Assembly: GCF_036324505.1 (NCBI RefSeq)
Contig: NC_086368.1
Span: 496,001-560,000 of the forward strand
Direction of reading: 5' to 3'
DNA length: 64,000 bases
Source of the DNA: Eleginops maclovinus
Taxonomy: Eukaryota; Chordata; Actinopteri; Perciformes; Eleginopidae
Position 1 is the first letter of the stretch. Every line of letters starts with the position of its first letter. A program made the translations under genes and the position numbers. Shown one piece after another: positions 1 through 13,900 of this stretch. Under the pieces are notes generated by a model that saw nothing but the letters and a program-made list of their open reading frames with translations, searched no databases and was not told the DNA's origin.

Positions 1-1575
1 AATCAGAACAGACAACTGATGCGTAAGGTTCAGTACGCAGTCGGCTAAAGAATGAAAGTGCCTGTGGGAAAGAATTGGCCAACAACTGACATTAGAATTA
101 AAGTACTAGTAGATGTTTATAAATCTCCTGGACACAGTATGCAGTGACACAGTACCAACATTTCGCCTTTAAGACTTCACCGCAGCCAAATAGCTGGTTA
201 TCATTCACCCGGTAAAGCAATTAGCTCGTTATTGGCTATGTTTACAGAAGCTCTGGTGTGAAGGAATTCCCCTGGAAATGGTGATTACTGCGCGACCTGG
301 ACATTTTTCCAAGAGGACGTTAGTCTTCAGTCAAGTTGTGTTACAGTGTGTTTTTTGTTGCCCAAGTTGCCAATTTGTGATTTTAGCAGCAAATATGAAA
401 AACATTTTAGACTTCAGCCTCCACAGGGAGTGCTGTACACACACAGTTGGAAATGTTGTAGAGAGTCCACATTTCAGACGGTGGTCCCCATCATATCAGT
501 GCCAAGGGTTATTGTGTTCACAAGCTTCATTTTACAAACCCCTGCTAAACTAAACACTTCATCACTAGGATTTAAGTCTTAATGAAATATACTCTATACT
601 GTCTTGTTACAATAACACCTGCAAGCTGAGTGGTGTGATTCCCTGAAGGAGCCCTTTGGTCAAATGGTGTAAGCACAATTTAGTTTAATCTGATCATGCA
701 TCTCTGTGAATTAGAGCAACAGGTTATCTGCAGTGTTTCTTTAAAAAAACAGACATTTTAGTGTGACAAAAACAGACCAGAAGAGTTTACAGTCAAATTG
801 AGTAGGCCAGTGAGCATAAAGCTGAGTGGAATCAAAATCATACAGCAAGTATCCCTCCTGGTGGGTGGTCCCTGCTCTGCTAGCTGTGGAAACTGAATTA
901 GTGCCCGGCCAGTTTCGCCTGCAATCTGGAAACATTCTTTACCTTCCAGAAATGAGCCTAATATAGCGCTGTAATAAAACACCTCCAGCCTCTAGCGTGT
1001 TGTTTTACCAAATAACATCTAACTGGCCATTACTCCCCATTAAGGCTAATGGTCACACTAATTAGGATAACTCCATAAAAGGCTCTGTGTTTAGACCCAA
1101 CTTTGGACAAGCATTTACTTAATGACAAGGCTGACCATTCTAAAACGTTACCAGTGTGCACTTTTAAGCAGGCCATTAGTACTCTTTTGGATACTGCAAT
1201 GTTGAGAAGCACCTGCAGTTCGTTACTTCTGTTATGAGGTTATTTCTCATCATAATATAACACTCAATTAATTAAATTTCAAGCCATGGCCATGTATGTC
1301 GGGGTAAAAATTGGATATTTAATGTCAGGATCCTACTAAGGTGATAAGACGCATGACAACTATTATTCCACTGAGTTGGACCTCTTAAAGCTGCAGTAAT
1401 ATTCAGCTTAAATATATTTGTGAGCCTCGCCAGCTTATTGCAGTTCCCCTTAGCTCTGCAGAGTATTTTAGCTTCTTTCACGCCACCAACTGATTTGAGG
1501 ACTTGTACAGTTACTGTAGTCTTTCAATTTACTCTTGACACACTCATCAACTTTGTTTCAAAGCTTTGTTTCAAA
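1..1575. other. Non-coding, no recognised feature
   Basis: No ORF with recognisable similarity. A stretch at about 960-1090 is rich in TAAT and ATTA homeodomain-type cores, which is suggestive only. Confidence 0.4.
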
Positions 1576-1918
1576 CTCACACAGCAGACACACACAGCAG
1601 ACTCACACAGCAGACACACACAGCAAACTCACACAGCAAACTCACACAGCAGACACACACAGCAGACTCACACAGCAGACACACACAGCAGACACACACA
1701 GCAGACACACACAGCAGACTCACACAGCAGACTCACACAGCAGACACACACAGCAGACTCACTCAGCAGACACACACAGCAGACTCACACAGCAGACTCA
1801 CACAGCAGACACACATAGCAGACACACACAGCAGACTCACTCAGCAGACACACACAGCAGACTCACACAGCAGACACACATAGCAGACACACACAGCAGA
1901 CACACACAGCCAGAGGCT
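1576..1918. repeat. 13-14-bp minisatellite (CACACAGCAGAC/CTCACACAGCAGAC units)
   Basis: About 24 tandem units alternate between ACACACAGCAGAC and CTCACACAGCAGAC. ORFs run through it in three frames only because the repeat lacks stop codons. Confidence 0.95.
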
Positions 1919-2539
1919 AGCTGATGAACACAGGCTTTAGTGGCTAAAGAGACATAACCCTTCAGGGTTTAGAGAAACTGAAACAGAGCTACAAGAGAAA
2001 GGATGATGGACTAACACTAGTAAGTCTGCCAGAAAAAAAACTAATTATATTCATAAAATAATTTATAGGTTGATAATAACTGGCAATATGTTAAATAGGT
2101 TCATTAGATCTGTGTAAAGGAAATATCGTGAAGCCAATCCAGACATTACAAAAATAAAGCAGCCTGTAACATTTAATTCAATCATTACAGGTACATTGAG
2201 AAGTTAAAATACTTCTGTCAATGTAATGATTGATCTTAATGTTACAGGCTGCTTTATCTGTGCTAAGATATACCGTCATGGCGTGGCTAGCTACGGATGT
2301 GCTGTGCGGGAATAAAAGAGAGCTACTTCACGTTCTAGTGGTACCATCAGTTGAGGTTGTGTATTTAAAACAAAAATTAAATGATCACTTCAAGCTCATA
2401 CAGTAGACCTTTGACTGGATTGACAGGTTCAAAATATATCATGAGCAACCTACAGTCAAAATGTAATTATAACAAAATATATACAGTATATGTGCAAAAT
2501 AACACCTGGTATTGACGTAACACACAGGTGAGTTGTTCA
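1919..2539. other. Non-coding stretch containing a hairpin
   Basis: AT-rich and without coding signal. The only clear structure is the inverted repeat at 2154-2257. Confidence 0.4.
2154..2257. repeat. 104-nt near-perfect inverted repeat (hairpin)
   Basis: The arms at 2154-2204 and 2211-2257 are complementary. The outer 19-20 bases are perfect (ATAAAGCAGCCTGTAACATT), and the inner part has small gaps. The loop is 6 nt. It could be a very short MITE, a folded TE remnant or a small-RNA precursor; the sequence alone does not decide. Confidence 0.85.
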
Positions 2540-2983
2540 CAGTGGCGGTTGTAGACTCATTTTACTGGGGGCCGTGATTGGGCCAATCATTTCATGTGAG
2601 GGGCGCATTTAATGCAGGAATATGGAGATTTTAACTATTTTAGTTTCAAGTCAAAGAGCATAAAAAAACAAATTCCATTATTGGTATTTGATTTAGTAAG
2701 AGTTAGTGTTAGTAACAGAGTTTGTTTGTGTGTATTAAATACATTATTTAAGCAGACAAACTGTGTTTTTATTTTGCTTCTTAATATTTGTTGGGAATTT
2801 TTTTAGTCACAACATTTGTTTCAGTAACTTACCTATTAAATTACATTACTGAAAAAAAGCACAGTAACTTAGTATTTTACATCAACTGCATTATCATAGA
2901 TTTATTCTTTTGGAGGGGGGCCACAGGGGGGGTCCAAGCTACCCCCCTGTGGTCAGAGCTCCCCCCCCCCAGAACCGCCTATG
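2540..2983. mobile_element. Non-autonomous hAT-type element (MITE)
   Basis: Starts CAGTGGCGGTT and ends AACCGCCTATG, so the termini are inverted. It is flanked by 8-bp direct repeats GTTGTTCA and GTTGTTGA (7 of 8 match), typical of hAT. It has internal G-rich and C-rich stretches and no transposase. Confidence 0.75.
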
Positions 2984-4260
2984 GTTGTTGACCATGTCAT
3001 CTTTTTCATGTCAAAAGTGTTACTCTTCTCCCCGCCAACCCCTAGCTTGCTGCCTTGTTTTCAGTGGCAGTGCAAGTGAAAGTAACTTAGAATACCTCTG
3101 AAATCCTGTCTCGCAAGTGACACTTATCAACATCCAGAGGATATGTTTGGTCCGACTGAAACAGAAGAAAATAATTGTTTGCAGTGGAGCAAAGAATGCT
3201 TTTAAAGCTGCTGATTTCCCCCTCTTTTATCCTGTTTCCAACCAAAGTCTTTGAAATACTTTTAGCAATCAAGAGGTTTTTCTCTAGATGTACAACACAG
3301 CTTCTACCAAATGTTTAGAGTAGTTTTAAGCTGCAATTTCTGTTTTCATAAGTAAGGCAGCATGGTTGTATAGAGAGCCTGCATACCGTTTTAATTGTAT
3401 TCTTGTGGGTACCACTGATTGCCAGTCTGCATTGCTGCTGATTAACACCGGCTCTGGAGCGCGGCTGTTGTCCCAGGTGCTCTGTGTTTTGAGAGGGAAA
3501 GCTTCCAACATTAAATACTTCACAGAGGAAGTCTCTCCCAGGGCCAAGGCTGCGCAGCCAGACCACATTGAAACACTTTCTGTGTGCTTTTACTTCCTCC
3601 GCTTTGGGTTGGTTAATGTTAGGATTTATGTAATGGTGATCACAGCGAGCAGCAAAATGAAATTTGCAGGCTTACTGAATCTCTAGGCCAGTCAGAACAA
3701 TTAGCTTTGTTTTCTTCCCCCGAGCATCCACGGCTGTTTGGGTGTTTGCTGCGTAGCTCTCAACAGACAAGATTAACCTGAATTGTTGTCATCTGAGTGA
3801 ATGGAAATTGGGGGATTAGTGCCATGTTGTTTAGACTGGAATGGTAGGTAACAATGCAGACAATTGTTGCTGCAGAGTAACAGGTTAAGGAGAATCATTT
3901 CCCTTACCCACCTAATAAACGCATGTTGCATATTTTTATGCTCCACTGATGATTTGTGTGAATCTTTAACACTCCACATTTCAACACTCCCATTCTCCTC
4001 AACACGTGTTCCAACTGGCCCAAAGAAATAAGTGTTATTATGTCTGACTGGACTGTAGAATGGAGGCCTGAGCCCACAGCACCTTGTGTCTGTAAGTGTG
4101 TGTGTGTTCCGCAGTTTGGAGCTGCAGATCATGGAGCCGTTAAACTGACTTGATTAGTGCAATTGGAAAATTCCAGTACAGAGCAGCTGCTTTGATTCTG
4201 CCTGATTGCTGTTTGAAGGAAACGGCTGAGAGAGGCATGGACAGGAACCCTCCCCTAAAA
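2984..4260. other. Non-coding, no recognised feature
   Basis: Short ORFs on both strands overlap each other and match no family I recognise. Confidence 0.4.
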
Positions 4261-4284
4261 CACGCACGCACACACACACACACA

Positions 4285-4317
<33 letters not shown>

Positions 4318-4318
4318 C
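4261..4318. repeat. (CA)n microsatellite
   Basis: About 28 CA units with one CG-containing start and one TA interruption. Confidence 0.95.
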
Positions 4319-4612
4319 ACATGCCGACCTCCCACCACATTTTCACTTCATATTCCTGAGCCTGCTCATTTTAACTCCTGCCATGTGAATATTAGCCGTA
4401 TGTCAAACTAACCATGAAATAGTGAGAAGTATTTTCTCCTGACATTAGCGATGTGAATCATGCTGCTTCAGAGCACCCAGAACTGAACACAAACAACTCT
4501 TGATACAACCATTTGGAATCTTGTGTGGGGATTGTGCCGTGGAAGTAGCAGGCTTTGTGTTGTTCTCCGCTGCCCCATGAGCGTCCACACTGAGCTGCAG
4601 CCGAGCTGTGGA

Positions 4613-4682
4613 CCCTCTTATCTGCAGATCTGTGGGCCCTCTCATCTGCAGATCTGTGGGCCCTCTCATCTGCAGATCTGCT
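4613..4682. repeat. Three tandem copies of a 24-bp unit
   Basis: Unit GGGCCCTCTCATCTGCAGATCT plus GT. The first copy has small changes (GACCCTCTTATC). Each copy carries a PstI-like and a BglII-like palindrome (CTGCAG, AGATCT). Confidence 0.9.
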
Positions 4683-6485
4683 GGCCAGCATGAGTGATAT
4701 CTGTCAGGGACTAGGAACAAACCATAATGATCAAATCTCAGGTCTGCAAGGTCTCTCCTCACTGGAAAGCCTGCTTTGCTATTTTTGTCACTGGTACTAA
4801 TTCTGAGGAGATGAATGATATGTCCTCGATGAGACTTTTCAAAAGCTATGTTCCAAGGAGAAAACTTACAAGGGTGAAATGAATCAGGTTTAGATGGATT
4901 GCTTTAATATCCCACTAACTGTTTCCTTAATCTTTAAAAACAAGCCATCAAACACACATGAATTCCTATCCCTTGATGATTTTGTCACATAAAACTCCCG
5001 CTCGAATGTTTTAGCAAATAGCAACAGCCCTCCTAGACCAGCTCCAGTACTGTATGTGCTTTGTTCTGGCAGTCACTCACTGAGCTGAAACACATTAGTT
5101 CTCCCTGCATGCCAAGTCTGCTGTAATGAATGTAAATACATGCTGCTGTTTCCTCTACCTCCCTCATTGCTGCTGACAAATGAATGACTCAAAAGCAGTC
5201 CAGGACATGTTTCACAAAACATTTACGTAGCAGGGGAAACATATTGTAAGGTGAATGCAGTGTCATTTTGCTATTTTTTTATTTGGAACAATCTACCTGA
5301 GTGAAAAAAATGGTAGGGGAGGATTTGCACTTTGAAACAAAAATGTCTATTATTAGTTTTTCTGTATTTTGGGGGTCAGATAAAAAAAGTTTTTTGCTTA
5401 AGAATTCTTGGCCTCCAACAATAGGTCATTCTACTTACATTCTGCATTCACTTCTGCCACAACTCCTTTACCAGCCTATTGCCAGCCGAAGGTAAAATAT
5501 GTCTTCCTCTGCACTCACACAAGAGCAAAGCACTTCCTCCACTTTACATCATTAGCCTTAAAAATATCGCTTTTATGGCCATGGTGGGAACATGATCTAG
5601 CAGCAATAACGCAATAATCATGGCCAGAATTACTGGGGATAGAAGAGGTCGTTTCATCTACTGCGGGTTGCATTTTTTGACTTGATAGAATCAGATGTTT
5701 TAAACAATATATTTTAACATTTACACAGCCAGCTTAAAAACTAAATCTAACTGTCAAGACAGATTGATAAGTGTGATAGCCATGCGGGTGGGCCAGAGGG
5801 GAATGGGGGCAGATCTGAAAACGGGTGTGGAAGGGTGTCTAACTGTAGAGGGGATGGGGTGGGGGGCACATCTGAGAGCAATCGCACAGTGTGAGAAAAT
5901 GCAGACATCAGCGTGCGCCCCGACACTTGTTACAGCACATAAACACTTACCTTTACGAGATAGTGGCCGAGGACGGCAGGGTGGAGGGCTGTGTCCGTCT
6001 GTCATTTATCAAACACCAATTAACTGCTCATTTGGGGAGGGGGGGGGGTTTCGACAGTAACAGGAAGTTGTGAAGATATTTGTATATGTGTCGATTATTG
6101 CTACTCAACATATATTTTTTTCTTCGAGGCACATACTGTATAACAGCAGAGACACTGTGCAGCATGTACAGTTTATTAACAATAGATTATTGTTTAATGT
6201 TTAATCACATTTAGGTTTATTCATACATTTTAGTGCATAAATGTACACATACTTAGACAGGATTTTGTCTGACATTTGAGATTTAAGTGAGCTTTGTTAT
6301 GTCAGCAGAAGCCCTGCTGCTGTACATGTTAATCTGGTTATGTTAAACACACTTATCATGCTAACATGTAATGTTATTCCTGGTAGCTTGTGAGCATGTT
6401 TAAATACGAAACAATTGACATATTGGTCATGTATGTTGAAATGTTAGCATGGCATACCTAAGATCAGTAAGAGAAACATACTGTC
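4683..6485. other. Non-coding, no recognised feature
   Basis: No coding similarity. There are G-rich runs near 5840-5870 and 6030-6050. Confidence 0.4.
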
Positions 6486-7371
6486 CAGGGTTGGGAAGGT
6501 TACTTAAAAAATGTAAAATCTTTCTCATCACCTTAACAAAGTAGTCAGCAATGTAATCTAATATTAATGTTATGTTTCTTGATTACTTTCCATTGCTTGG
6601 ATTACCTCAATATAAAATATGCAAACTTTTCCAAGTCTTGGACTCTAAAACTGAATCTGATGATGAAGTAAAAAAGCAATCCATGTTCCGTCCACTACTC
6701 TACTAACTCATATTAGTGCTGTTAAATTGTTTGATCTAATATAATGTTTATCTCAGTTCGGTGTGAGGTTTAATTGGTTTTCCAGGTATTCCTTCCTTTG
6801 TTACGATAATCACTTGTCAGATTAATAGCAGTCCTAAATCAATGTACTTTGATAAGTATGCTACCCACACTTGACACTCAAACTTTATTTAAAGATTCCC
6901 AGTAAATTCTTCAGTAGCTAGTAACATCAGTATTAGCAGACAGTTTAGTTAATGTTAGTTTGCTAACATGAGCAGTTAGCGGATGGTCTTACCCCTACAT
7001 GCTTCTTCAAATGAGAAGTAGATCCCTTGGATAAAGAGAGTTTTTCACAGATGGCAGGCAAAGCTTGCACTTAATGTTGATGTTTCTCCCCTGTGAGCTC
7101 AACAACAGGCCAAATGTCCCCGGGTAACCGAGAGTCCATGATTCCTGGAAGATTAGCTACAGTCGTTGCTCGGTGTTGTACTGTGTGCGCCTCATCATAT
7201 ATCGTTCTTAATTTAAAAATGCACAGTTACATTGTAATCCTGGTAGTACTCCCCATCTTTTAAAATGTAATCGGATAACGTCTTTTCTTATGTAACTGTA
7301 ACGGATTACAGTTCAAAAAATATCCTAATAACGTCACGCCATTACAGGTTTCCCATTACTCCCCAAGCCTG
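6486..7371. mobile_element. hAT-like non-autonomous element
   Basis: Starts CAGGGTTGGGAAGGTTACTT and ends ATTACTCCCCAAGCCTG. Both ends carry the GTAAC/GTTAC-rich inverted subterminal sequence common to a large fish hAT-derived repeat group. Flanking 8-mers ATACTGTC and GTGTTGTC match at 5 of 8, so the duplication is decayed. No transposase. Confidence 0.65.
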
Positions 7372-7761
7372 GTGTTGTCATATATATTACTTCGAAAGTG
7401 GTTAAGATGTATATGTACCTAGTGAATGTCTTGGATAAAAAGAGAATAGAAGGGAACTTTCCCAAGAGACCCCCAGCACTGGCTGGATATCCACCAACGA
7501 TTAGACTTATACAGAGAGCAACTCCACAGACTCGCAAAGTTGGATGACAAACACTTCTCTACAGTAATGGACTGCAAGTGAACAGTTGTAGGTACCCAGA
7601 TCAGTGGAACATAATGATATGTGTTTGGCTGTAAGAAAAACCCACACTTAGCAAGATATGTGATGATGACTACAGCGCCAAACCTGTGAATTATTCCGGT
7701 GAAAATCTGTTAATGACTAAATATCTATACCGGTTTATAGGGATCGTTTTCTTGGCAGACA

Positions 7762-7785
7762 GTGTGTGTGTGTGTGTGTGTGTGT
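7762..7785. repeat. (GT)n microsatellite
   Basis: Twelve uninterrupted GT units. Confidence 0.95.
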
Positions 7786-7881
7786 TCAAATCGTACCCCC
7801 TCACATGAGGGACAGTCTGGTTTTAGCATATGGTGGACGTGTCCTCATTTCTCCTATATGTCAACCAGAGGAACATTACAC

Positions 7882-7905
7882 TGTTGTTGTTGTTGTTGTT
7901 GTTGT
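7882..7905. repeat. (GTT)n microsatellite
   Basis: Eight TGT/GTT units. Confidence 0.95.
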
Positions 7906-10900
7906 GCAAATGGGAAATCATTTAAATGTGATCTGTGCTTTGCATGTTCCAATTAAGAACAATTACTAGAATGCGTGGGGCTAATCCATTTAAAATGAAT
8001 CACAAATGGTATGATAAATCTCAGGCTAACATAAATAGAGCAGCCCAATTAGGTCCATTTTAAATCCTAACTTCCCCTGCTAATCACCTCTTGGAGCAAA
8101 TACAGAGCCGGTTTGATTTCACTTAAGAGTTATTATTAGGGGAAGGAATGCCCAGAGATAGAAAACAAAAACTTTAACCCCCTCCCCCAGCAATTACACT
8201 CACTGGAGCATACTGAAGGCCTATTGCCAAATGAGGTTGTTTTGTTTCGCTGCAATTTCCCTTCCCTGAGCAAATGTCTGAGGTCCCTCGGAGAAAATAG
8301 CAACGGGACTGTTAACCAACAACGTGTGATTGCAAGGAGAGGAGCAGCACACCTGCCACTCTCTGGGGAATGGGAGCTGTTGATGATCCACGCTGTCAGC
8401 AGGAGAAAGGGCTGAGTCTTGTTTGCTTCTTCCTCACATTCCTATTAGATTATTAACGTCTGGACACTGTAAGAAATGTTCTTTTATTCGAAGCCCAGGA
8501 GTCAATGTAAAAGAAAAGCGAAGTGAAGCTCCTCATATAAGTTTTAAAAGGAGTATTTAATAAAAGGATACAGCAGTAGGTTTTACAAAAGTTTCACAGC
8601 TGTGGCTCAATAGCCCGGGACACGCGTCCACAGGCCGCTGACTGAGTGGTGCTCATCAGTAGTTACTGTCTGGCGGTCCGGAACAAAAGAGAGCGATTTC
8701 ACAATACAAACATGTTTTATAGAACCATCCCTTTCCGGTCATACAATAAACAACTTCAAAAAAGACAAGCTCCGGTCTCGTCCTCTCATTGGTTGGTAGC
8801 GTGGACTGGATCCTGTTGGCCGCTTGTCGTCCATGGGGTTCTCCAGTCTCTTCTATAGGCTGACGTCGTCGGGAGCGGGTCCTCCTATGACGTCACCATC
8901 GCCTTCTTGTTAGCGGACATTTGAAGCTCTCACCTACGATATTCTATTATGTAATCCTTCTGAAGTTTATCAGTTATTAAACACGCAATAGTATTATTGC
9001 AGCATCAATGAGTGAGAGGTAGAGGCGGTGTGTTTAGTATTTAACTCCACGTGTCCTTCTCCCTCTACTCATATATACAATATTAGCTACATGCTATTTG
9101 AAGCTAAAAACAACATCCGGTAGTGCTACCGGAATTGGACAAATATGGTACGTCCAGAAACAGTGAATTATCTTTAAATGTTCCGTTTCAATATATTGAT
9201 TATTTCTTACAACATAGCTACAAAGAATATTTGTGAATAAGTTAAACAACGTATTAATATTCCTCAGTGTGCTCTCCTGCAGCGGCATGCTCAGCCTAAT
9301 GTGCTCTGATACTCCCAGCAGAGGATTTCCTTACAACAACTCCCGGCCGCTGCTCGCTTGATCAGGCCCAGGCCTCAGTGTGCTCATTCATTCCGCGGCC
9401 CCCCTAGCATGTGTGTGTGTCAATGTGTGTGGGTCGGCGTGTGAGAGCTCACCTCGGCAGTAATGACAGCCCACTGAAAGGGGACCTGTGGTGAGCCAGA
9501 GCCAGCCAGATCTGTTCAAGATGGCTGCAATCAGGCGCTCAGGACCGTGTCATTGCTCGGCCTTCGCTCACACACACGCCGGTTAGAGCCCGCTGATGAG
9601 CAAGCTTTCCTCTGACTCAGACTGTGCCATGGTGAAAATACATGAGAGTGTGTGGCCCTGATGATGGGGATTTAAAGTGAATATGTCCTGATTCTACTCC
9701 TGGAAGCTTTCTAGTCTCTCTGCAGATTCCTCTTTGAGTACTATTCAGTCAGCTTAGTCATGACCAATGGGTATTCTGAGCGCTCAAAGCTTCAAATGCT
9801 AACTGTAAACATCAAAACTGTTCAATCTGCTCAACATATCTGAGTCAGGGCAGCAGTGAGGCCGAACGCTCTGAAGTTTAGTCCCTGTAACACATCATTT
9901 AAAGCCATGTGTTCTCAATAAGTTATTAAAATCCCTATAAAAGGACTAAACTGCAAATGTTTGTGCCACAGGGAAAAAAAACCACCATTTAATCAAACTT
10001 ACATTTTAATAATTTTAGTTTCCTTTGCATTTTGTGCCCACGTATTGAAACTCGAGACAGAAAAAATAAACACGCCACTCGTAGTAAAAGAAAAACACGG
10101 AACAGTTTATCCTGCTCCGTCTTTGTGTTAGGATAGTCCCACGTAGCAGAGACACATTATCTGCACCATTTACAGAATGTAAAAAGAGGATACTTTTGTA
10201 AAACATGTTAATAATGTATTTTCCCTGCATATGTGCAATGTGAGGTGATGTTGTGAGACGGCTGTGTGTGGACACTGTGCAGGCCGCCGTGCAGCCGGAC
10301 TCTCCGTGTTATTACAGCTGTAAGTGTGCCAGTTGGGGGAAATGTATCTGTAATTCACCTGAATTAGAAGCGTTAACCAGCTCCCTGTGTGGCACGGCGT
10401 AATGGTTTGTTTGTTTGTTTGTTCCTCGGGCTTTGCTTGTAAAACATAATTCCTTATCTGTCATTTGATTATCGTCCAATTGACTAGCGCTAAAAAGTGA
10501 TCTTGTGCAGGGTTAAACAGTCCAACTTTGGTTAAACAGTCCAACTCTGTGCAGGTAACAGGTTCTTCCTGCGCTCCCTGCTCCACGCACAGAGACTCAT
10601 CCTGAGCCTCCGTTTAGAAAGAGCTCATTGTTTCAGCAGCACTCTGTAATCAGCCAAGCCACATCAACGGGGCCAACATGATGTAAATTATCACTTGATT
10701 GTCTATAAATCATATGGTGCACAAATATGGTATTGTGGCGGGTCATCTCAAATGAGCATGGGATAATGTTATGCAATTTTCCATTACGCATCTTATTCTT
10801 TTGCTTGTTTCCATAAACATCTTTTCAGATTCCCCTAGAAAGGCCCTGAGGAGGGAAGATAATTAACAGACAAACAAATAGCCATTTGGAGGGAAGTTTA

Positions 10901-13900
10901 GCAGGATTGTTCCTTGATGTGCAGCTAAGTGTGTGTAATGGCCCTGCAGATGTCTTTAGCGTTCCTCCCCATTGAGATGTGGTGGTTGTGGGATGTGGAG
11001 AGCCGAGCCGTCACACACCACTGGCTCCCTGTCAGAGGCCTATCTGCTACCACTTACTCAGAAATGCAACAAATTTACTTATAATTACTTAAAATTCTGC
11101 CGTGCTTGTTGTGCTCTGACAGTTCATTTATTTTGTTTGATTGCTGCCAACTATTTATGTTCTTCTGGATTCTGCAATAAGACAGAAGTGTCCGTGATGA
11201 TTATCCACTAGTTTCAGGGTGTTTATTTACTCACTGAGGTCCAGGAGAATGCGGCTGTAATTCATGTGCATTCAAGCTTAGAATGACAACCCTCGGTTCA
11301 TTATCTTACAATCCTGTGTTCTCCTACGGCTTCCCATGCTCGGCTGTATAGAGGCTGGAACAATTCAGATAGTAGGTTTGACCATAAGGAGGGACTAACA
11401 GATCAACATGTAGCTTCACAGCAAAAGTCTGAGAACAATTTCAGAATCATCCATAGCGTTCTCAATTATATATTTTTGTAGTCAGTCCTTTGTTCACAAG
11501 TTGCAATAAAGCTGCACTTACCAATGTGAGAAGTGAAGACAGACGAGGGTAGCAACTAGCTAGGACAGCATTCACTGCTGGAGAGCCAAATCAGGGAAAA
11601 AGAGCAAATATTGAACAAATATTGGTGGTCAAAGCAAGGTTGAAGTTGCACCTTGTCAGCTTGATATTTTGCTAACACTCTTATCATCTAAATGTTTAGA
11701 AAGAAAAAAAAAATTCAGTTATCAAATTTTGTTAATAATTAAAATTCAACATTTTCATGTGGAGAACGTTTTTTTTATTTCATGAGGCTTCCACTTCGAT
11801 CATGGAAACACATATTAAAACTATCATAAGGTCCAAAAACCCCAAAAAGTAAACACATTTTCAATTAAAACTACTTTTCTTAATGAAGTTTTCAAGTTTT
11901 GCTATTATTTTGAGGTCTGCAATTCTTGGACAGAATTCTTGAAATAGAAGAAAGAGCACTGGCATCATATGGTATATTCTTAATCTACGAGTCCAACATG
12001 GATAGACGGAGGCAAGAGTGCTGTTCGTGAGTGCAGCCTCGCAGAGGGGGCACTGTGTGACTGCTGTCCGTCTCCTGAGAGCCTCCAGCGGTTACAACGC
12101 TCCATTTCAGCTCCACTAACACACCACTGATCCACTGATTAAAGGCCTGATAGCCTGGCGGTGGATGAACAAACCGGTCAACTAATACTCTGGGAGTCCT
12201 GAAGGAAAGATGAGGATAGATCGACTAGATAACGTTCAAATGAATTGCTGACGAATCACTGATCGCATTTTAATGCAACTTTTTAGCCACAAGTTTTTTT
12301 TAAAGGCAAGCGTGTCAGAGCGGAGACAGTTGAGTGCTGCTGGCCTGGACTCCAGTTTGGATCCCCAGCACTGTTTTGAAAGGAGAAAATCAATTGTAAA
12401 TGTAATCCCTGATGACTTAAATTGCCATCATGTGCAAAGGTTGCATTGTAAATGCCTTTTGAACCATCGCGGCCTCTAAACTTTTCTGTGTTATACTATA
12501 GCCCAAATGTCTGCAAGATAACTACACAACATTCATCTTGATAATGGGGCCTGGATGGATTTGTCCCCCATAAGGAGCCCAACTTAGAGTTAAAGGAAAT
12601 CATCCAGCAGGCATATGACCACGTAATTTTAGCCAGAGAGGTCTAGGCTTCCTCTGTTTGCTGTCATTATGCCATCAGTAAGCCACATGAAGGCCCAGCC
12701 ATCCTGTGGAGATCACTGCGCTCCTCACCGCTGCGCCTGATTGGCTATTATCTCAATAAACCAAAGTTCTATATCAGGGTTTTTGACTACATAACTACCC
12801 TGTTAATATTCAGAGGAAGTGCTGGAGGTCAGGGAGCTCTCAGCCGCTTGACCTCTGGGTCGCAGGAACCTGAGCCGCAGTGTGGCACATGGCAATAAAT
12901 GAGCCCTAATGATTTAGATGGTATCTGTTACACAGCCCAGGGAAGCCAATCTCTCCGGGCAATGTGGCCGTGAAGAAAAAGCAGAGGTTCGAAAATAAAC
13001 CCCACTTGTTTCAGAGCGGGGTGGGGCTGCACATCAGTTAGAGCTCCAATAATCACACACAGATGAGTGGCCAGCGGCCAGAGATGCATTTTGTTGTTTA
13101 GGGAAGTAAGTGCAGGAAATGCAACCAATAATTTGGACTGTTTGTGTTAACTCGGTGTTTAAGTGACTTGAGCACCTTGTTACTGAAGCCTCGTGAAGGG
13201 CGCTATCACAGGAGCCTCTCCGGAGGATTAGGGGGGCCTTTGCCTCAGTAGGGCTAAAAACAGGCCCTTTGTGCAGATGTTTAACACACTTTAAAGTACT
13301 CAGGTAAACATTGATATTATGCAGAGCAACAAAAGCTTAAAAATCATCATAATAAAAGCAGTCGTGAATAAAAAAAACAAAATAAAATATTTTTAATTTG
13401 AGATAAGACAAACTGTTTAATACACAACAAATTACTTACATCCTTTTAAGTATTTTAAACAAAGTATTCCGCATAAAAGATGTGTCCAATTTTAAAATTT
13501 CACCAGTCAACAGATATGCAATAATAAAACATTTCTCAGGCACTTAATGTATGATTGTTTGTTGGTTATTAGTAGTATTTTTGCAGATCTGTGATCTGTG
13601 AAGAAGCATTGTCTAGTCTGGAAAAACCACCATTACCACCAGCTTCTCATGACACCACCAATGCTGCATCAGCATTAGCATTAGCATCAAGGCTATTGCT
13701 GCTTCAGTCCCTACCACTCAGTCACAGTGACCACACTGACTGTAGAGCTGCAGAATGCCTCCATGTGTTCTGAAGACATATAATGATCCAGGAGGTGTTT
13801 ATATGTATATCATATATATGTATATCTGAACACATGCACAGAAGAAGTGTTTTTGTTTTGCTGTATATGTCTGTCAATCTATCATTTACATTGACTAATT

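Noticed and set aside
1420..1924. Three overlapping ORFs of 105-132 codons
   Set aside because: They run through the CACACAGCAGAC minisatellite, which lacks stop codons in several frames. The THSRHTQQ-type protein is repeat translation.
8470..9060. Possible solo LTR of a retrotransposon
   Set aside because: The stretch starts TGTAAGAAATG and has promoter-like GC content with CGTCA motifs, but I could not find a matching CA end or a flanking duplication.
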